Part shown: positions 27,858 through 36,675 of the stretch, one piece after another
How the letters are laid out: each line of letters starts with the position of its first letter
Numbering within the stretch: position 1 is the first letter of the stretch
DNA from: DASRJX01 sp035649235
GTDB taxonomy: Bacteria; Acidobacteriota; Polarisedimenticolia; Gp22-AA2
Direction of reading: 5' to 3'
DNA length: 43,435 bases
Assembly: GCA_035649235.1 (NCBI GenBank)
Contig: DASRJX010000127.1
Coordinates: forward strand, 1 to 43,435
The notes under the pieces: model-generated
What the model was told of the DNA's origin: nothing
Databases searched by the model: none
Seen by the model: only the letters and a program-made list of their open reading frames with translations
Made by a program: the position numbers and the translations under genes

Positions 27858-29482
27858 CGCCCTCGCGCGCGCCGGCCTTCCTGATCGCCGTCATCGCGGC
27901 CGTCCTCCTGTTCACGGCACTCGGCCGCTCCGATCTCTACAACCCGGACGAGCCGCGCGAAGCCGAGATGGCGCGCGAAATGTTCGCGAGCGGCGATCGT
28001 CTGGTCCCGCGCCTCAACGGCGAGCCGTTCCTGGAGAAGCCGCCGCTGTTCTACTGGCTGGTGGTTGCCGCCTACCATCTGGCCGGCGGGCCCGGGGAGG
28101 GCGCGGCCCGGGCCGTGCCGGCCCTGTGCGGCCTGGCCTCCGTGATCGTGACCTTCTGGCTGGCGCGCCGGATGATCGGTCGCGACGCGGCCCCACTCGC
28201 GGCGCTCGTCCTCCTGACCTCCTTCGAGTTCCTCTGGATCGCGCGCCGCACCATGATCGACATGCCGCTCACGCTCGCCGTCCTCCTGGCGTGCGCCGCG
28301 CTCCACCAGGGCCTCGCCGGCGGCCGCCGCCGGGTGCTGTGGCTGGCCTTCGGTTACGCCGCCTGCGGCGCCGCGGTGCTGTTCAAAGGCATCATCGGCG
28401 CGGGGATCCCCGCCCTCGCGGCCGTCTCCTGGATCGCCGCGCGGCGGGACTGGCGGGGCCTCTGGCGGCACGGCCTCCTGCCCGGTGCCGTGGCGGCCCT
28501 GGTCCCGGTCGGATTCTGGGTGCTCGAATTGCGGGACCGGCTGGGAGAGGGGGCGGTGCGCGAGTTCGTCCTGGTCAACAACGTCCTGCGCTTCACGGGC
28601 GGCGCCGCCAAGGGGCACGACAATCCTTTCTACTACTATCTCCCGGCCCTGCTCACCGATTTCGCCCCCTGGTCGATCGTCCTTCCGTTCGCGCTCGTCG
28701 CGGCGGCGCGGGCGGCGCGGCGTCCCGGGCCGGCGCGGGATCTGATTCTGTGGTTCGGCGTGCCGCTCGTCGTCCTGTCGATCGCCAGCACCAAGCGCGG
28801 CATCTACCTGCTGCCGATCCTCCCGCCGGCGGCGATGCTGGTCGCCTGGTGGCTGACGGAGGCCGGCGCCTCGCGCGCGCGGCGGGCGGCCAGCGGCCTT
28901 CTCCTGGCCCTGGGCATCCTGCTGGCTGCTCTGACGCTGGCGGCGCTCCGGCTGGCGCGGCCGGCGGACCTGGCGGCCCCGATCGTCGCAGGCGCCTTGC
29001 TCCTCGTCCCCGGCGTGGCGGCATACCGGGCCCTGCGCCGGCAGGACGCCTCGGCCGTGGCGCTCTCGATCGCCGGGCTCACGGGAATCATCGAGCTGGT
29101 CCTGTTTGTGACCGTCGTGCCTGCCGTCGTCAACGGCGGCACGAGCGCCCGCGCCGCAGGCGTCGAGTTGCGCCGGATGGAAGAGGAAGGGGACCGCATC
29201 GCCTTCTTCCAGTTCAAGGAGGGGACACTGGGCGGATTCCTCTTCTATGCCGGCCGCACCTTCCCCAACCTGCACGATCCCGAGGAGCTGACCAGCCACT
29301 TAGCACCGGGCGGAGAGGCGCCCGGCCCGAGGACGTTCGCGCTGATGCGCGCCCCGGCGCTCGAGGAGGTCGCCCCGCGCGTGCCGTTCCCGCTCCTCGA
29401 GGCGCGCCGCTACCGGAAGCCCGACCTGCCGTGGGAAAAGTCCGGGAAGAACGACTACATCCTGGTGACCCGCGGCCCCTAG
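27854..29482 (+). CDS. ArnT/PMT-type membrane glycosyltransferase (GT39/GT83-like)
   Basis: A 542-residue GT-C enzyme transferring a sugar from a polyprenyl-phosphate donor to a lipid or protein acceptor on the outer face of the inner membrane. The N-terminal membrane helix is followed by YNPDEPREAEMAREM, where the DE pair is the metal/donor site of the family, then LVPRLNGEPFLEKPPLFYW, typical of ArnT-like proteins. About eleven further hydrophobic segments follow, with a C-terminal soluble domain of about 120 residues. ATG 27854 overlaps the upstream stop by four bases. The acceptor (lipid A, glycolipid or protein) is not predictable. Confidence 0.88.
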   Translation: MTPSRAPAFLIAVIAAVLLFTALGRSDLYNPDEPREAEMAREMFASGDRLVPRLNGEPFLEKPPLFYWLVVAAYHLAGGPGEGAARAVPALCGLASVIVTFWLARRMIGRDAAPLAALVLLTSFEFLWIARRTMIDMPLTLAVLLACAALHQGLAGGRRRVLWLAFGYAACGAAVLFKGIIGAGIPALAAVSWIAARRDWRGLWRHGLLPGAVAALVPVGFWVLELRDRLGEGAVREFVLVNNVLRFTGGAAKGHDNPFYYYLPALLTDFAPWSIVLPFALVAAARAARRPGPARDLILWFGVPLVVLSIASTKRGIYLLPILPPAAMLVAWWLTEAGASRARRAASGLLLALGILLAALTLAALRLARPADLAAPIVAGALLLVPGVAAYRALRRQDASAVALSIAGLTGIIELVLFVTVVPAVVNGGTSARAAGVELRRMEEEGDRIAFFQFKEGTLGGFLFYAGRTFPNLHDPEELTSHLAPGGEAPGPRTFALMRAPALEEVAPRVPFPLLEARRYRKPDLPWEKSGKNDYILVTRGP

Positions 29483-29526
29483 CCCGACCGGCTCATGCGC
29501 CCCGCGCCGCAGCGGGACCGCTCCGC

Positions 29527-30090
29527 TCAAACTCCTTCGGCATCGTCGGCCTCCTCTTCCTCCCCCTCGACGACCGTGACCATCCGTTCGAGGACGAGCG
29601 TCTTCTTCGCGACCTTGTCGCTCACCTCGGCCTTGACCTTGTAGACGCCGAGCGGATCGTCCGGGTCGAGAAGGAGGCCCATGGTTCCGATGCCGAGCTG
29701 CATCAAGCCCTTGCCGGGCGGCCGCTTCGACCAGAGATCCGCGTCCTGCGGATCGCCCCAGGGCTTGCCGTCCGGACCGTAGGCCGTGAAACGCACGCTC
29801 GTCTGGCACGAGCCTTTGGCGCCGGCGGCGCAGCCGAAGAAGAAGATCACGGCGACGATGTCGCCGTCCCGGGGCGCATTCGCGATCCCGTGCTGGAGGG
29901 CCGCGGGCCCCGGCTTCTCCCAGGTCTCGATGAGCCCGTCGGGATCGTCGGTGAAGACGAGCTGGGCCCCGAAGTCGCCGGCCGATCGCGCCCAGGGCTT
30001 GTCGGGGACGGCCTTGCCGTTCTCCTTCCACTCCGCCGTCAGAAGTCCGATCGGAAGGAGAGACAGAGCCAGGCCCCATCGGAGTCTCAT
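29527..30090 (-). CDS. Exported hypothetical protein with acidic tail
   Basis: A 187-residue protein I do not recognise. The first 19 residues (basic start, leucine-rich core, LLTAEW) look like a signal peptide. The mature part is soluble, with alternating strands, two cysteines about a dozen residues apart (FFFGC, GSCQTS) that could pair, and a segment DDPLGVYKVKAEVSD followed by a strand, resembling an Ig-like or macroglobulin-like beta-sandwich. It ends in an acidic tail (EGEEEEADDAEG). It has its own promoter and converges on the glycosyltransferase gene with a 44-base gap. A longer frame from 30127 covering the same DNA is a shadow. Confidence 0.7.
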   Translation of the reverse strand: MRLRWGLALSLLPIGLLTAEWKENGKAVPDKPWARSAGDFGAQLVFTDDPDGLIETWEKPGPAALQHGIANAPRDGDIVAVIFFFGCAAGAKGSCQTSVRFTAYGPDGKPWGDPQDADLWSKRPPGKGLMQLGIGTMGLLLDPDDPLGVYKVKAEVSDKVAKKTLVLERMVTVVEGEEEEADDAEGV

Positions 30091-30099
30091 GGGACCCGG

Positions 30100-30127
30100 A
30101 TCCTACTCCCGAACCGGCGGGACTCAA
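30100..30127 (-). promoter_or_regulatory. Promoter of the exported hypothetical gene
   Basis: On the minus strand TTGAGT (30127-30122) and TAGGAT (30105-30100) are 16 bases apart. Only nine bases separate the -10 from ATG 30090, so the leader would be zero to three bases. Confidence 0.55.
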
Positions 30128-30194
30128 AGGCGTCGGCGCTCAGCGGGTAGCCCGGATTCCGGGCTAAACGACGGGCGGTTCCTCCTGGGCGGCG

Positions 30195-31541
30195 TCAGGG
30201 AGCGGGCGACGGGAGCTTCGACGCCAGGTACGCGAACCGGGACAGGCGCCGCTCCGACGCCAGCGTGTGGACGGCCTCGAGGAACCTCTGCACGCCGTCG
30301 AAGGCCTCCTGGCCTTCCAGCGGCACGAGCGCGTCGCGCCGTGTCGCGCGGGCGTCGCTCCACCTGCGCGACACCGAGGCGACGGCCCCGGTCAGATCCC
30401 GCACTTCGCGGACCACGAAGCCGCTCTGGGCCAGGAGGCGCTCGTTGCACCCGATCGGGGTGAAGAGGAAGAAGCCGATGGAGCTGCGGGCCCGGAGCTC
30501 CTCCTTGGTGACCGGCCCGGTCACGACGATCGGATCGGTGAAGAGCAGGCGGCCGCCCGGGCGCAGCACCCGATGCCAGTCGCGCAGCACCTCCGGCCGT
30601 CCCGGCAGGTGACAGATCGCGTCGTTGCAGAAGACCGCGTCGAACGCCGCGTCCGGAACCGGCAGAGGGCGCCCGGCGTCGGCGATCCGGAAGGAGACGC
30701 GGGTCTCGAGTCGCTGCTCGCGGGCGGTGCGCACCGCGGCCTCGATCCCCCGCTCGTTGATGTCGATCCCGGTGCAGGTCGCGCCGGTCTCGAGCGCCAT
30801 GCGGCAGGTGACGCCTCCCGATCCGCAGGCGACTTCCAGCGCGGTCCGGCCCGGCCCCAGGTCGAGCGCGCGGAAGAACTCGAGCGCCTCGGCCAGGGTG
30901 ATCCAGCTGGACTGCCCGAGATCCTCGTCGTAAGTCTCGCGGCGCACCGCGATCTGCGGATCGGCCGCCAGGTGGCCGTAGTGTCCGTCGTAGAGGTTCA
31001 CATCCTCCGGCCGGCCGATCGCTTCGTGCCGCAAGGTGGAGTACACCCACTGATCGAGTACCTGGCCGTCCTTGATGACGCTCTGCCGGAGCGTCCCCTC
31101 GCACCGGTATCCGGCCTTCGCCAGCACGCGTGCGGACGCTCCATTCGAGGCGAAGGGGAGGGCGTACAGGCGCTGGAGCTCGGCATGGACCTGGAAGGCG
31201 TGCCGGGTCACGAGGCGCAGGGCCGCGGTCGCGATCCCGCGCCCCCAGTAGGCGTGCCCCAGCCAGTACCCCACCTCCGCGCCGATGCGCTCGACGTCGG
31301 AGTCCTGCGTGTAGCCGATGCCGCCCGCGATCGCCCGTTCCTCCTCGATGGCGAAAAAAGTCCGCGGCGACGGCTCCAGGCTCATGGCGATGAAGCGCCG
31401 CGCGTCCTCGAGACCGTACGGGTGGGGGAACGCGTCACGCAGGCCGAGCCAGACGCGGCGATCGTTCGCCTGCATCGCGAGCGCCGCCGCGTCCTCCTCG
31501 CGCCAGGCGCGCACCACCGTCGAGCCGTCCCGGAGCTCCAA
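30195..31541 (-). CDS. GNAT acetyltransferase fused to SAM methyltransferase
   Basis: A 448-residue two-domain protein. Residues 1-172 are a RimJ/RimL-type GNAT domain with the acetyl-CoA loop YWGRGIATAAL (98-108) and NGASARVLAKAGY. Residues about 180-448 are a class I methyltransferase with motif I LEVACGSGG (235-243), acidic GIDINERG in motif II, and FCNDAICHLP plus LRPGGRLLFTDP further on. Both domains look complete. The start codon is TTG at 31541, supported by a strong GGAGG (31550-31546) four bases upstream. It follows the small membrane-protein gene by 33 bases and is probably in the S41 peptidase operon. The substrate is unknown. RimJ-like domains acetylate protein N-termini or small amines, so N-acetyl plus methyl modification of one compound is possible. 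Confidence 0.88.
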   Translation of the reverse strand: MELRDGSTVVRAWREEDAAALAMQANDRRVWLGLRDAFPHPYGLEDARRFIAMSLEPSPRTFFAIEEERAIAGGIGYTQDSDVERIGAEVGYWLGHAYWGRGIATAALRLVTRHAFQVHAELQRLYALPFASNGASARVLAKAGYRCEGTLRQSVIKDGQVLDQWVYSTLRHEAIGRPEDVNLYDGHYGHLAADPQIAVRRETYDEDLGQSSWITLAEALEFFRALDLGPGRTALEVACGSGGVTCRMALETGATCTGIDINERGIEAAVRTAREQRLETRVSFRIADAGRPLPVPDAAFDAVFCNDAICHLPGRPEVLRDWHRVLRPGGRLLFTDPIVVTGPVTKEELRARSSIGFFLFTPIGCNERLLAQSGFVVREVRDLTGAVASVSRRWSDARATRRDALVPLEGQEAFDGVQRFLEAVHTLASERRLSRFAYLASKLPSPAP

Positions 31542-31574
31542 CCGTCCTCCCTCAGGAGCCTTCGCGATCGCGAC

Positions 31575-31934
31575 TCACGTCGTGCGGGGCCGGGAGAGGG
31601 CGCGGACCGCGACGCTTCCCGCCAGGAAGAGTCCGAGGACGACGGCCACCATCCAGACGCCCACCGCCCCCCTGGCGCCGAGCAGGTACGCGGTCAGCCC
31701 CGCCAGCGCCGCGGCGACGACGAACGTCAGGACAGCGGCAGCCCCGTCGGGCGCCCGGCCGCGGCTGCCCGCGAGCCACCGCACCAGGACGGACCCGAGG
31801 AAGGCCGCGAGGGCCATCCACAGGAGGCGCAGGTCGCTGGCGTTCGCGGCCCGGACCAGACCGGCGACGAAGGGCGCGGCCGCGAGCAGGACCGAGAGTG
31901 CGTCGAGGGAGTGCTCTCGAAGGGAACGTCGCAT
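31575..31934 (-). CDS. Small four-helix membrane protein
   Basis: A 119-residue hydrophobic protein with four predicted membrane segments (LLAAAPFVAGLV, LLWMALAAFLGSVLV, LTFVVAAALAGLTAYLL, VWMVAVVLGLFLAGSV) and a short basic C-terminus. I do not recognise a family. ATG 31934 is chosen because the charged start MRRSLREHS precedes the first helix; longer upstream frames overlap the S41 gene. It lies 40 bases after the S41 gene and 33 before the GNAT-methyltransferase gene on the same strand. No strong Shine-Dalgarno is seen. A weak TACTTT lies nine bases upstream. Confidence 0.6.
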   Translation of the reverse strand: MRRSLREHSLDALSVLLAAAPFVAGLVRAANASDLRLLWMALAAFLGSVLVRWLAGSRGRAPDGAAAVLTFVVAAALAGLTAYLLGARGAVGVWMVAVVLGLFLAGSVAVRALSRPRTT

Positions 31935-31974
31935 GCCACGCTCAAAGTACCACGAGAGGTCCGGGAGCCGCCGC

Positions 31975-33441
31975 TCAGGACGCCCGGCGACCGGCGGCCC
32001 GGATGCGCCGCACCGCCTCCTCCAGGACGTTATCCCGCCCCCCGATATAGAACTCCGGCACCGGCTCCAGCAGGACGTCCGGCTGGATCCCCTGACCGTC
32101 GAAGAGCCTGCCGTCGGCCTGAAACGAGGCCATGGAGCCGATCCGGAGCCGCAGCGGCGTCGCACCGAGCGGGAACTCCTCGGAGTAGGCGCTGCCGCCG
32201 CTGCTCGGGGTGCCGAGAAGCAGCACGTGCTTCATCCCCTTCAGGCCGGCGAGGAAGATGTCGGTCGCGCTGAAGGACCTGCCGTTCGACAATACGAAGA
32301 CCGGCCGGTCGTAGTGATAGCGCCCCGGGTCCTCGATGCGGCTGAGGGCCATGTAGTGCCAGTCGCTGAACTGGCCGGCGGGGGGGTTCCAGCGTGGTCG
32401 GAAGCGCTTGGCGAACGCGGCCACCGCCTGCCGCTCCCGCTCACTCCACTGCGGGGCTTCGGCCCGGAACATGCGGTGATGCCCGGCGAGATGGTCTTCC
32501 TTGTGGGCTGGATGCAGGCGGTAGCAGGCGGCGGTGAAGACGTGCGGCGGATCGTCCGGAGCGGCCAGGTACGAATAGAGGAGCAGCAGGGCGTCCCGGT
32601 CGCCTCCGTTGTTGTCGCGAACGTCGACCACCAGTCCCGCCGTGTCCCGAAACCTCGGCATCCAGGTCCGGATCTCCGGCACCGACGTGGCCTCCACCAT
32701 CGTGGGGAGCCGCAAGTAGCCGACATTGCCCTCGAGCACGCGCGAGCCGCCGGACGGCCAGGGGCCCGCTGCCAAAGGCGCGGCTGCCAGCGGCAGCGTC
32801 ACGACCTTCCGGACCTTGCCGCTCCCGTCGGCCAGCTCGACCTCGACGGAGGCCTTCTTCGGCAGCTTCATCCGCTCCCGCCAGTAGTCGAGCTCACGGA
32901 GTTGAAGCAGGCATCGCCGGCGGACGTACTGCGGCGAGCCCTTCGAGACGAGCACGGCCGCGGCCGCGCACCAGTCGGTGACGGGCCGGCCGTCGAGCTT
33001 GACCAAAAACGGCAGGCCATCGCCTAGAAAGTGCCGCCGCTCGGGATCGAAGGCCACGAACCGCTCGCCCGCCGCTTCGACGAGGAACGGCAGGCACCCG
33101 CCGCGGGGCAGGGAATAACCGGAGACGCCGGAGTGGCCGTCGATGCCGAGGGCGAGGATTCTCTGCAGCTCGATGCCCAGCTCGTCGGCACCGATGCCGG
33201 CCTCGATCCGCTTGCGCAGCGCGGTGATGGCGCCGCCGAAGTCGGTCCGGTTGGCGTGTCGATAGGACCAGCGCTCGTCGAGGGCGGTTTGGAAGGCGTC
33301 GACCGCGCTCGTGGCCACGCGCGGGTCCAGCATCCCCACAGACGAGCTGGACGAGCCTTGTCGACGACCTTCCGCGGCAGCCACCGCGAGGACGAGCGCG
33401 GACACCGCGAGCAGGATCGTGCTGTACGGCCGGCGACTCAC
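31975..33441 (-). CDS. Exported S41-family (tail-specific/tricorn-like) peptidase
   Basis: A 488-residue serine peptidase relative. An N-terminal signal or anchor (residues about 5-22) is followed by a helical region, a central segment with GLVVDVRDNNGGDRDALLLL, and the catalytic region FVLSNGRSFSATDIFLAG, where Ser391 aligns with the S41 nucleophile. The CtpA lysine motif is absent (GTPSSGGSAYSEE instead), which resembles the tricorn/IRBP-type branch that uses a histidine. No clear PDZ domain is seen. The start is GTG at 33441: TAGGCT lies seven bases upstream with no Shine-Dalgarno, and the signal peptide begins there. The frame extends upstream without homology. It is divergent from the PSCyt1 gene across 85 bases. 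Confidence 0.85.
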   Translation of the reverse strand: MSRRPYSTILLAVSALVLAVAAAEGRRQGSSSSSVGMLDPRVATSAVDAFQTALDERWSYRHANRTDFGGAITALRKRIEAGIGADELGIELQRILALGIDGHSGVSGYSLPRGGCLPFLVEAAGERFVAFDPERRHFLGDGLPFLVKLDGRPVTDWCAAAAVLVSKGSPQYVRRRCLLQLRELDYWRERMKLPKKASVEVELADGSGKVRKVVTLPLAAAPLAAGPWPSGGSRVLEGNVGYLRLPTMVEATSVPEIRTWMPRFRDTAGLVVDVRDNNGGDRDALLLLYSYLAAPDDPPHVFTAACYRLHPAHKEDHLAGHHRMFRAEAPQWSERERQAVAAFAKRFRPRWNPPAGQFSDWHYMALSRIEDPGRYHYDRPVFVLSNGRSFSATDIFLAGLKGMKHVLLLGTPSSGGSAYSEEFPLGATPLRLRIGSMASFQADGRLFDGQGIQPDVLLEPVPEFYIGGRDNVLEEAVRRIRAAGRRAS

Positions 33442-33448
33442 CGTGGAA

Positions 33449-33454
33449 AGCCTA
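33449..33454 (-). promoter_or_regulatory. -10-like box TAGGCT for the S41 peptidase gene
   Basis: On the minus strand TAGGCT is followed by seven bases and the GTG start at 33441, as at the other suspected leaderless genes. The -35 region is not recognisable. Confidence 0.4.
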
Positions 33455-33513
33455 GCGCAATTGGAGGGCCTCCCTGTCCCCATGCCGCGCGCTGCCGGTG
33501 CCACGCGGGGGCG

Positions 33514-33519
33514 TAGACT
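33514..33519 (+). promoter_or_regulatory. -10-like box TAGACT for the PSCyt1 gene
   Basis: TAGACT is followed by seven bases and ATG 33527. There is no Shine-Dalgarno at proper spacing, so a leaderless start is likely. No clear -35. Confidence 0.45.
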
Positions 33520-33526
33520 TGGCGGC

Positions 33527-36500
33527 ATGGGCTTCCGTGCGACGGCCGCCGCGCTCTTCGGGGCGTCGTTCGCGGCGCTCGCCGCCTCGGCGGCCCAGCC
33601 ACCGACGGCTCCCGACTTCGAGCGCGACATCGCGCCGATCCTGCGCGAGCACTGCGCCTCCTGCCACGGCGCGGACAAGCAGGAGAACCTGCTGCGGCTC
33701 GACTCGCGGAGCGAAGCCTTGAAGGGCGGGATGTCGGGGCCGGTGATCGTCCCCGGCCGAAGCGGCGAGAGCCTGCTCGTCCAGCACCTGACGGGACAGG
33801 CGAAGCCGCGCATGCCGCACGAGAAGCCACCCCTCCCTCCCGAGCTGATCGCAACGCTCGCCGCCTGGATCGACGCCGGCGCCGCGGGGCCGGACGCCGC
33901 GGCCGCGACGCAGTCGAAGGCCGCCGGACACTGGGGCTTCGTGGCGCCCGTTCGCCCCGCCGTGCCGGCGACGACGCCTCGCAGCTCGAATCCGATCGAC
34001 GCCTTCGTCCGCGAGCGCCTCGCGCACGAAGGGCTCTCGCCCTCGGCGCGGGCGGACAAGGTCACGCTGCTGCGCCGCGCGAGCCTCGACCTCGTGGGCC
34101 TGCCGCCCTCGCTCGCCGAGATCGACGCCTTCCTGAAGGACGCGAGCCCCGGCGCGTGGGAGCGCCAGGTCGACCGCCTGCTCGCCTCGCCGCACTACGG
34201 CGAGCGCTGGGCACGCTTCTGGCTCGACGCCGCGCGCTACGCCGACTCCGACGGCTTCGAGAAGGACAAGCCGCGCAGCGTCTGGGTCTACCGCGACTGG
34301 GTCGTTGGCGCGCTCAACCGCGACCTCCCCTACGACCGCTTCGTGATCGAGCAGATCGCGGGCGACCTCCTGCCCGGCGCGACCGAGGACCAGCTCGCGG
34401 CCACCGGATACCTCCGCAACTCGATGATCAACGAGGAAGGCGGCATCGATCCCGAGCAGTTCCGGATGGAGGCGATGTTCGACCGCATGGACGCGATCGG
34501 GAAGGGCGTCCTCGGCGTGACGATCCAGTGCGCGCAGTGCCACAACCACAAGTTCGACCCGATCACGCAGGAGGAGTACTACCGGCTGCTGGCGTTCCTG
34601 AACGACTCGCACGAGGGCAGCCGCGCCTTCTACACGCCCGACGAGCAGAAGCGCCGGGCCGAGATCCTGCGCGGGACGCGGGAGATCGAGGCGGAGCTCC
34701 AGCACACGACGCCCGACTGGGCCGAGCGGCTCGCGGCGTGGGAAGAGTCGGTCCGGGGCGGGGAGCCCGAGTGGACGGTCGTGCGGCCGATCGTCGAGGA
34801 CATCTCGACCGGCGGCGCGCGCTACCTGCCCCAGCCCGACGGATCGCTGCTGCAGCTCGGCTACGCGCCCACCAAGCACCGCGTGAAGCTCTCGGCGAAG
34901 GTCGAAGCCAACGGCATCACGGCCTTTCGCCTCGAGCTGCTGAACGACCCGAACCTGCCGCTCGGCGGCCCGGGCCGCTCGCTCGACGGCACCGGAGCGC
35001 TCACCGAGTTCGAGGTGGAGATCGAGCCGGTCGGCGCGGCTCCCGACGCGAAGCCCGTCCCTGTGAAGCTCGCGAGCGCGACCGCCGACGTCAGTCCTCG
35101 CGAGGCGGTGCTGGCGCCGATCTTCGACGACAAGTCGAACCGCCGCCGCGTGACGGGCCCGGTGGCGTTCGCGATCGACGGCAAGGAGGAGACGGCCTGG
35201 GGCATCGACGTGGGCCCCGGGCGGCGGAACGTGCCGCGCAAGGCCGTCTTCGTGGCCGATTCGCCCGTCGGGTTCGCGTCGGGCACCTGGCTGCACGTCT
35301 ACCTGAAGCAGAACCACGGCGGCTGGAACAGCGACGACAACCAGAACAACAACCTCGGACGGATGCGTCTGTCGTACACGACGGCGCCGTCGCCAGTCGC
35401 GGATCCGCTGCCGGCCCGCGTCCGCGCGGCGCTCTCCGTCCCGCTCGAGCGCCGCTCGCCCTTCGAGACGCAGGCCGTGTTCTCGTACTGGCGCACGACG
35501 CGGCCGGAGTGGAAGGAAGCCAACGCGCGGATCGGGGCGCTCTGGGCGACGTATCCCGAAGGCGCCTCCCAGCTCGTGCTCGAGGCCCGCGCCGCGAAGC
35601 GCACGACGAGCATCCTGACCCGCGGCGACTTCCTGCGACCCACGCGCGAGGTCGAGCCGGGAGTGCCGGCGGTGCTGCCCCCGCTGCCGGATACGAGCGC
35701 GCCGCCGACGCGGCTCGACTTCGCGCGCTGGCTCGTCGACCGCCGCTCCCCGACGGCCGCACGCTCGATCGTGAACCGCGTGTGGCAAGCGCATTTCGGC
35801 ACGGGGCTCGTGGCGACACCCGAGGACTTCGGCCGCCAGGGCGAGCGCCCCACGCATCCCGAGCTGCTCGACTGGCTCGCCGTCGAGCTCATGGACGAGG
35901 GCTGGAGCCTGAAGCGTCTCCACCGGCGGATCCTCACCTCCGAGACGTACGGTCAGTCCTCGAACGTGACGCCGGCGCTGCTCGCGAAGGATCCCTACAA
36001 TCGGCTGCTCGCGCGTGGGCCGCGCGTGCGCGTGGACGCCGAGATGGTGCGGGACATAGCACTCGCGGCGAGCGGGCTCCTGAACCCGAAGCTCGGCGGC
36101 CCCAGCGTCTATCCACCCGCTCCGGCCTTCCTCTTCGAGCCGCCCGTGAGCTACGGCCCGAAGCCGTGGCCCGAGGCGAAGGTCGGCGACCCCGACCGCT
36201 ACCGGCGGGCGCTCTACACCTTCCGCTATCGCTCGCTCCCCTACCCGGCGCTCCAGGCCTTCGACGCTCCGGCGGGCGACTTCGCGTGTGTGCGGCGCGC
36301 GCGCACCAACACGCCGCTGCAGGCGCTCACGACACTCAACGAGCCCGTCTTCCAGGAGGCGGCGCGCGCTCTGGCGCGGAGCGCGCTCGAGGCCGAAAGC
36401 CGCGACGAGCGCCGCGCGCGCTACGCCTTCCGCCGCGTGCTGGCGCGCGAGCCGACGCCGGCCGAAGCCGGCGAGCTGCTGAAGCTGGTGCAGAGCGAGC

Positions 36501-36664
36501 GGCCACGCTTCGCAAACGGCGAGCTCAACCCCTGGAACCTGGCGACGAACGACCCGGACAAGCCCGTGGCCCTGCCGAAGGGCGTCACGATGGAGGAGCT
36601 CGCGGCCTGGACCGCCGCGTCGCGCGCGCTCCTGAACCTCGACGAGACGATCACGAACCAGTAG
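33527..36664 (+). CDS. PSCyt1/DUF1549/DUF1553 exported cytochrome-like protein
   Basis: A 1045-residue secreted protein of the type abundant in Planctomycetes and also found in Acidobacteria and Verrucomicrobia. A signal peptide (residues 1-23) is followed by a cytochrome-c-like domain (PSCyt1) with heme motif CASCH (43-47). A DUF1549 domain carries a second CxxCH, CAQCH (335-339), in QCAQCHNHKFDP. A central region may include a carbohydrate-binding-like beta fold. A C-terminal DUF1553 domain runs from about residue 760 (RTNTPLQALTTLNEP). Biochemical function is unknown; the family is nearly always paired with a DUF1501 protein, as here 11 bases downstream. ATG 33527 is chosen for the signal peptide and TAGACT box; the frame is open upstream without homology. 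Confidence 0.92.
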   Translation: MGFRATAAALFGASFAALAASAAQPPTAPDFERDIAPILREHCASCHGADKQENLLRLDSRSEALKGGMSGPVIVPGRSGESLLVQHLTGQAKPRMPHEKPPLPPELIATLAAWIDAGAAGPDAAAATQSKAAGHWGFVAPVRPAVPATTPRSSNPIDAFVRERLAHEGLSPSARADKVTLLRRASLDLVGLPPSLAEIDAFLKDASPGAWERQVDRLLASPHYGERWARFWLDAARYADSDGFEKDKPRSVWVYRDWVVGALNRDLPYDRFVIEQIAGDLLPGATEDQLAATGYLRNSMINEEGGIDPEQFRMEAMFDRMDAIGKGVLGVTIQCAQCHNHKFDPITQEEYYRLLAFLNDSHEGSRAFYTPDEQKRRAEILRGTREIEAELQHTTPDWAERLAAWEESVRGGEPEWTVVRPIVEDISTGGARYLPQPDGSLLQLGYAPTKHRVKLSAKVEANGITAFRLELLNDPNLPLGGPGRSLDGTGALTEFEVEIEPVGAAPDAKPVPVKLASATADVSPREAVLAPIFDDKSNRRRVTGPVAFAIDGKEETAWGIDVGPGRRNVPRKAVFVADSPVGFASGTWLHVYLKQNHGGWNSDDNQNNNLGRMRLSYTTAPSPVADPLPARVRAALSVPLERRSPFETQAVFSYWRTTRPEWKEANARIGALWATYPEGASQLVLEARAAKRTTSILTRGDFLRPTREVEPGVPAVLPPLPDTSAPPTRLDFARWLVDRRSPTAARSIVNRVWQAHFGTGLVATPEDFGRQGERPTHPELLDWLAVELMDEGWSLKRLHRRILTSETYGQSSNVTPALLAKDPYNRLLARGPRVRVDAEMVRDIALAASGLLNPKLGGPSVYPPAPAFLFEPPVSYGPKPWPEAKVGDPDRYRRALYTFRYRSLPYPALQAFDAPAGDFACVRRARTNTPLQALTTLNEPVFQEAARALARSALEAESRDERRARYAFRRVLAREPTPAEAGELLKLVQSERPRFANGELNPWNLATNDPDKPVALPKGVTMEELAAWTAASRALLNLDETITNQ

Positions 36665-36675
36665 GCGAAGACCCC

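Noticed and set aside
29300..30127. 275-residue minus-strand frame overlapping the exported hypothetical gene
   Set aside because: Arginine/glycine-rich, without a signal peptide; the 187-residue frame has a promoter, a signal peptide and balanced composition.
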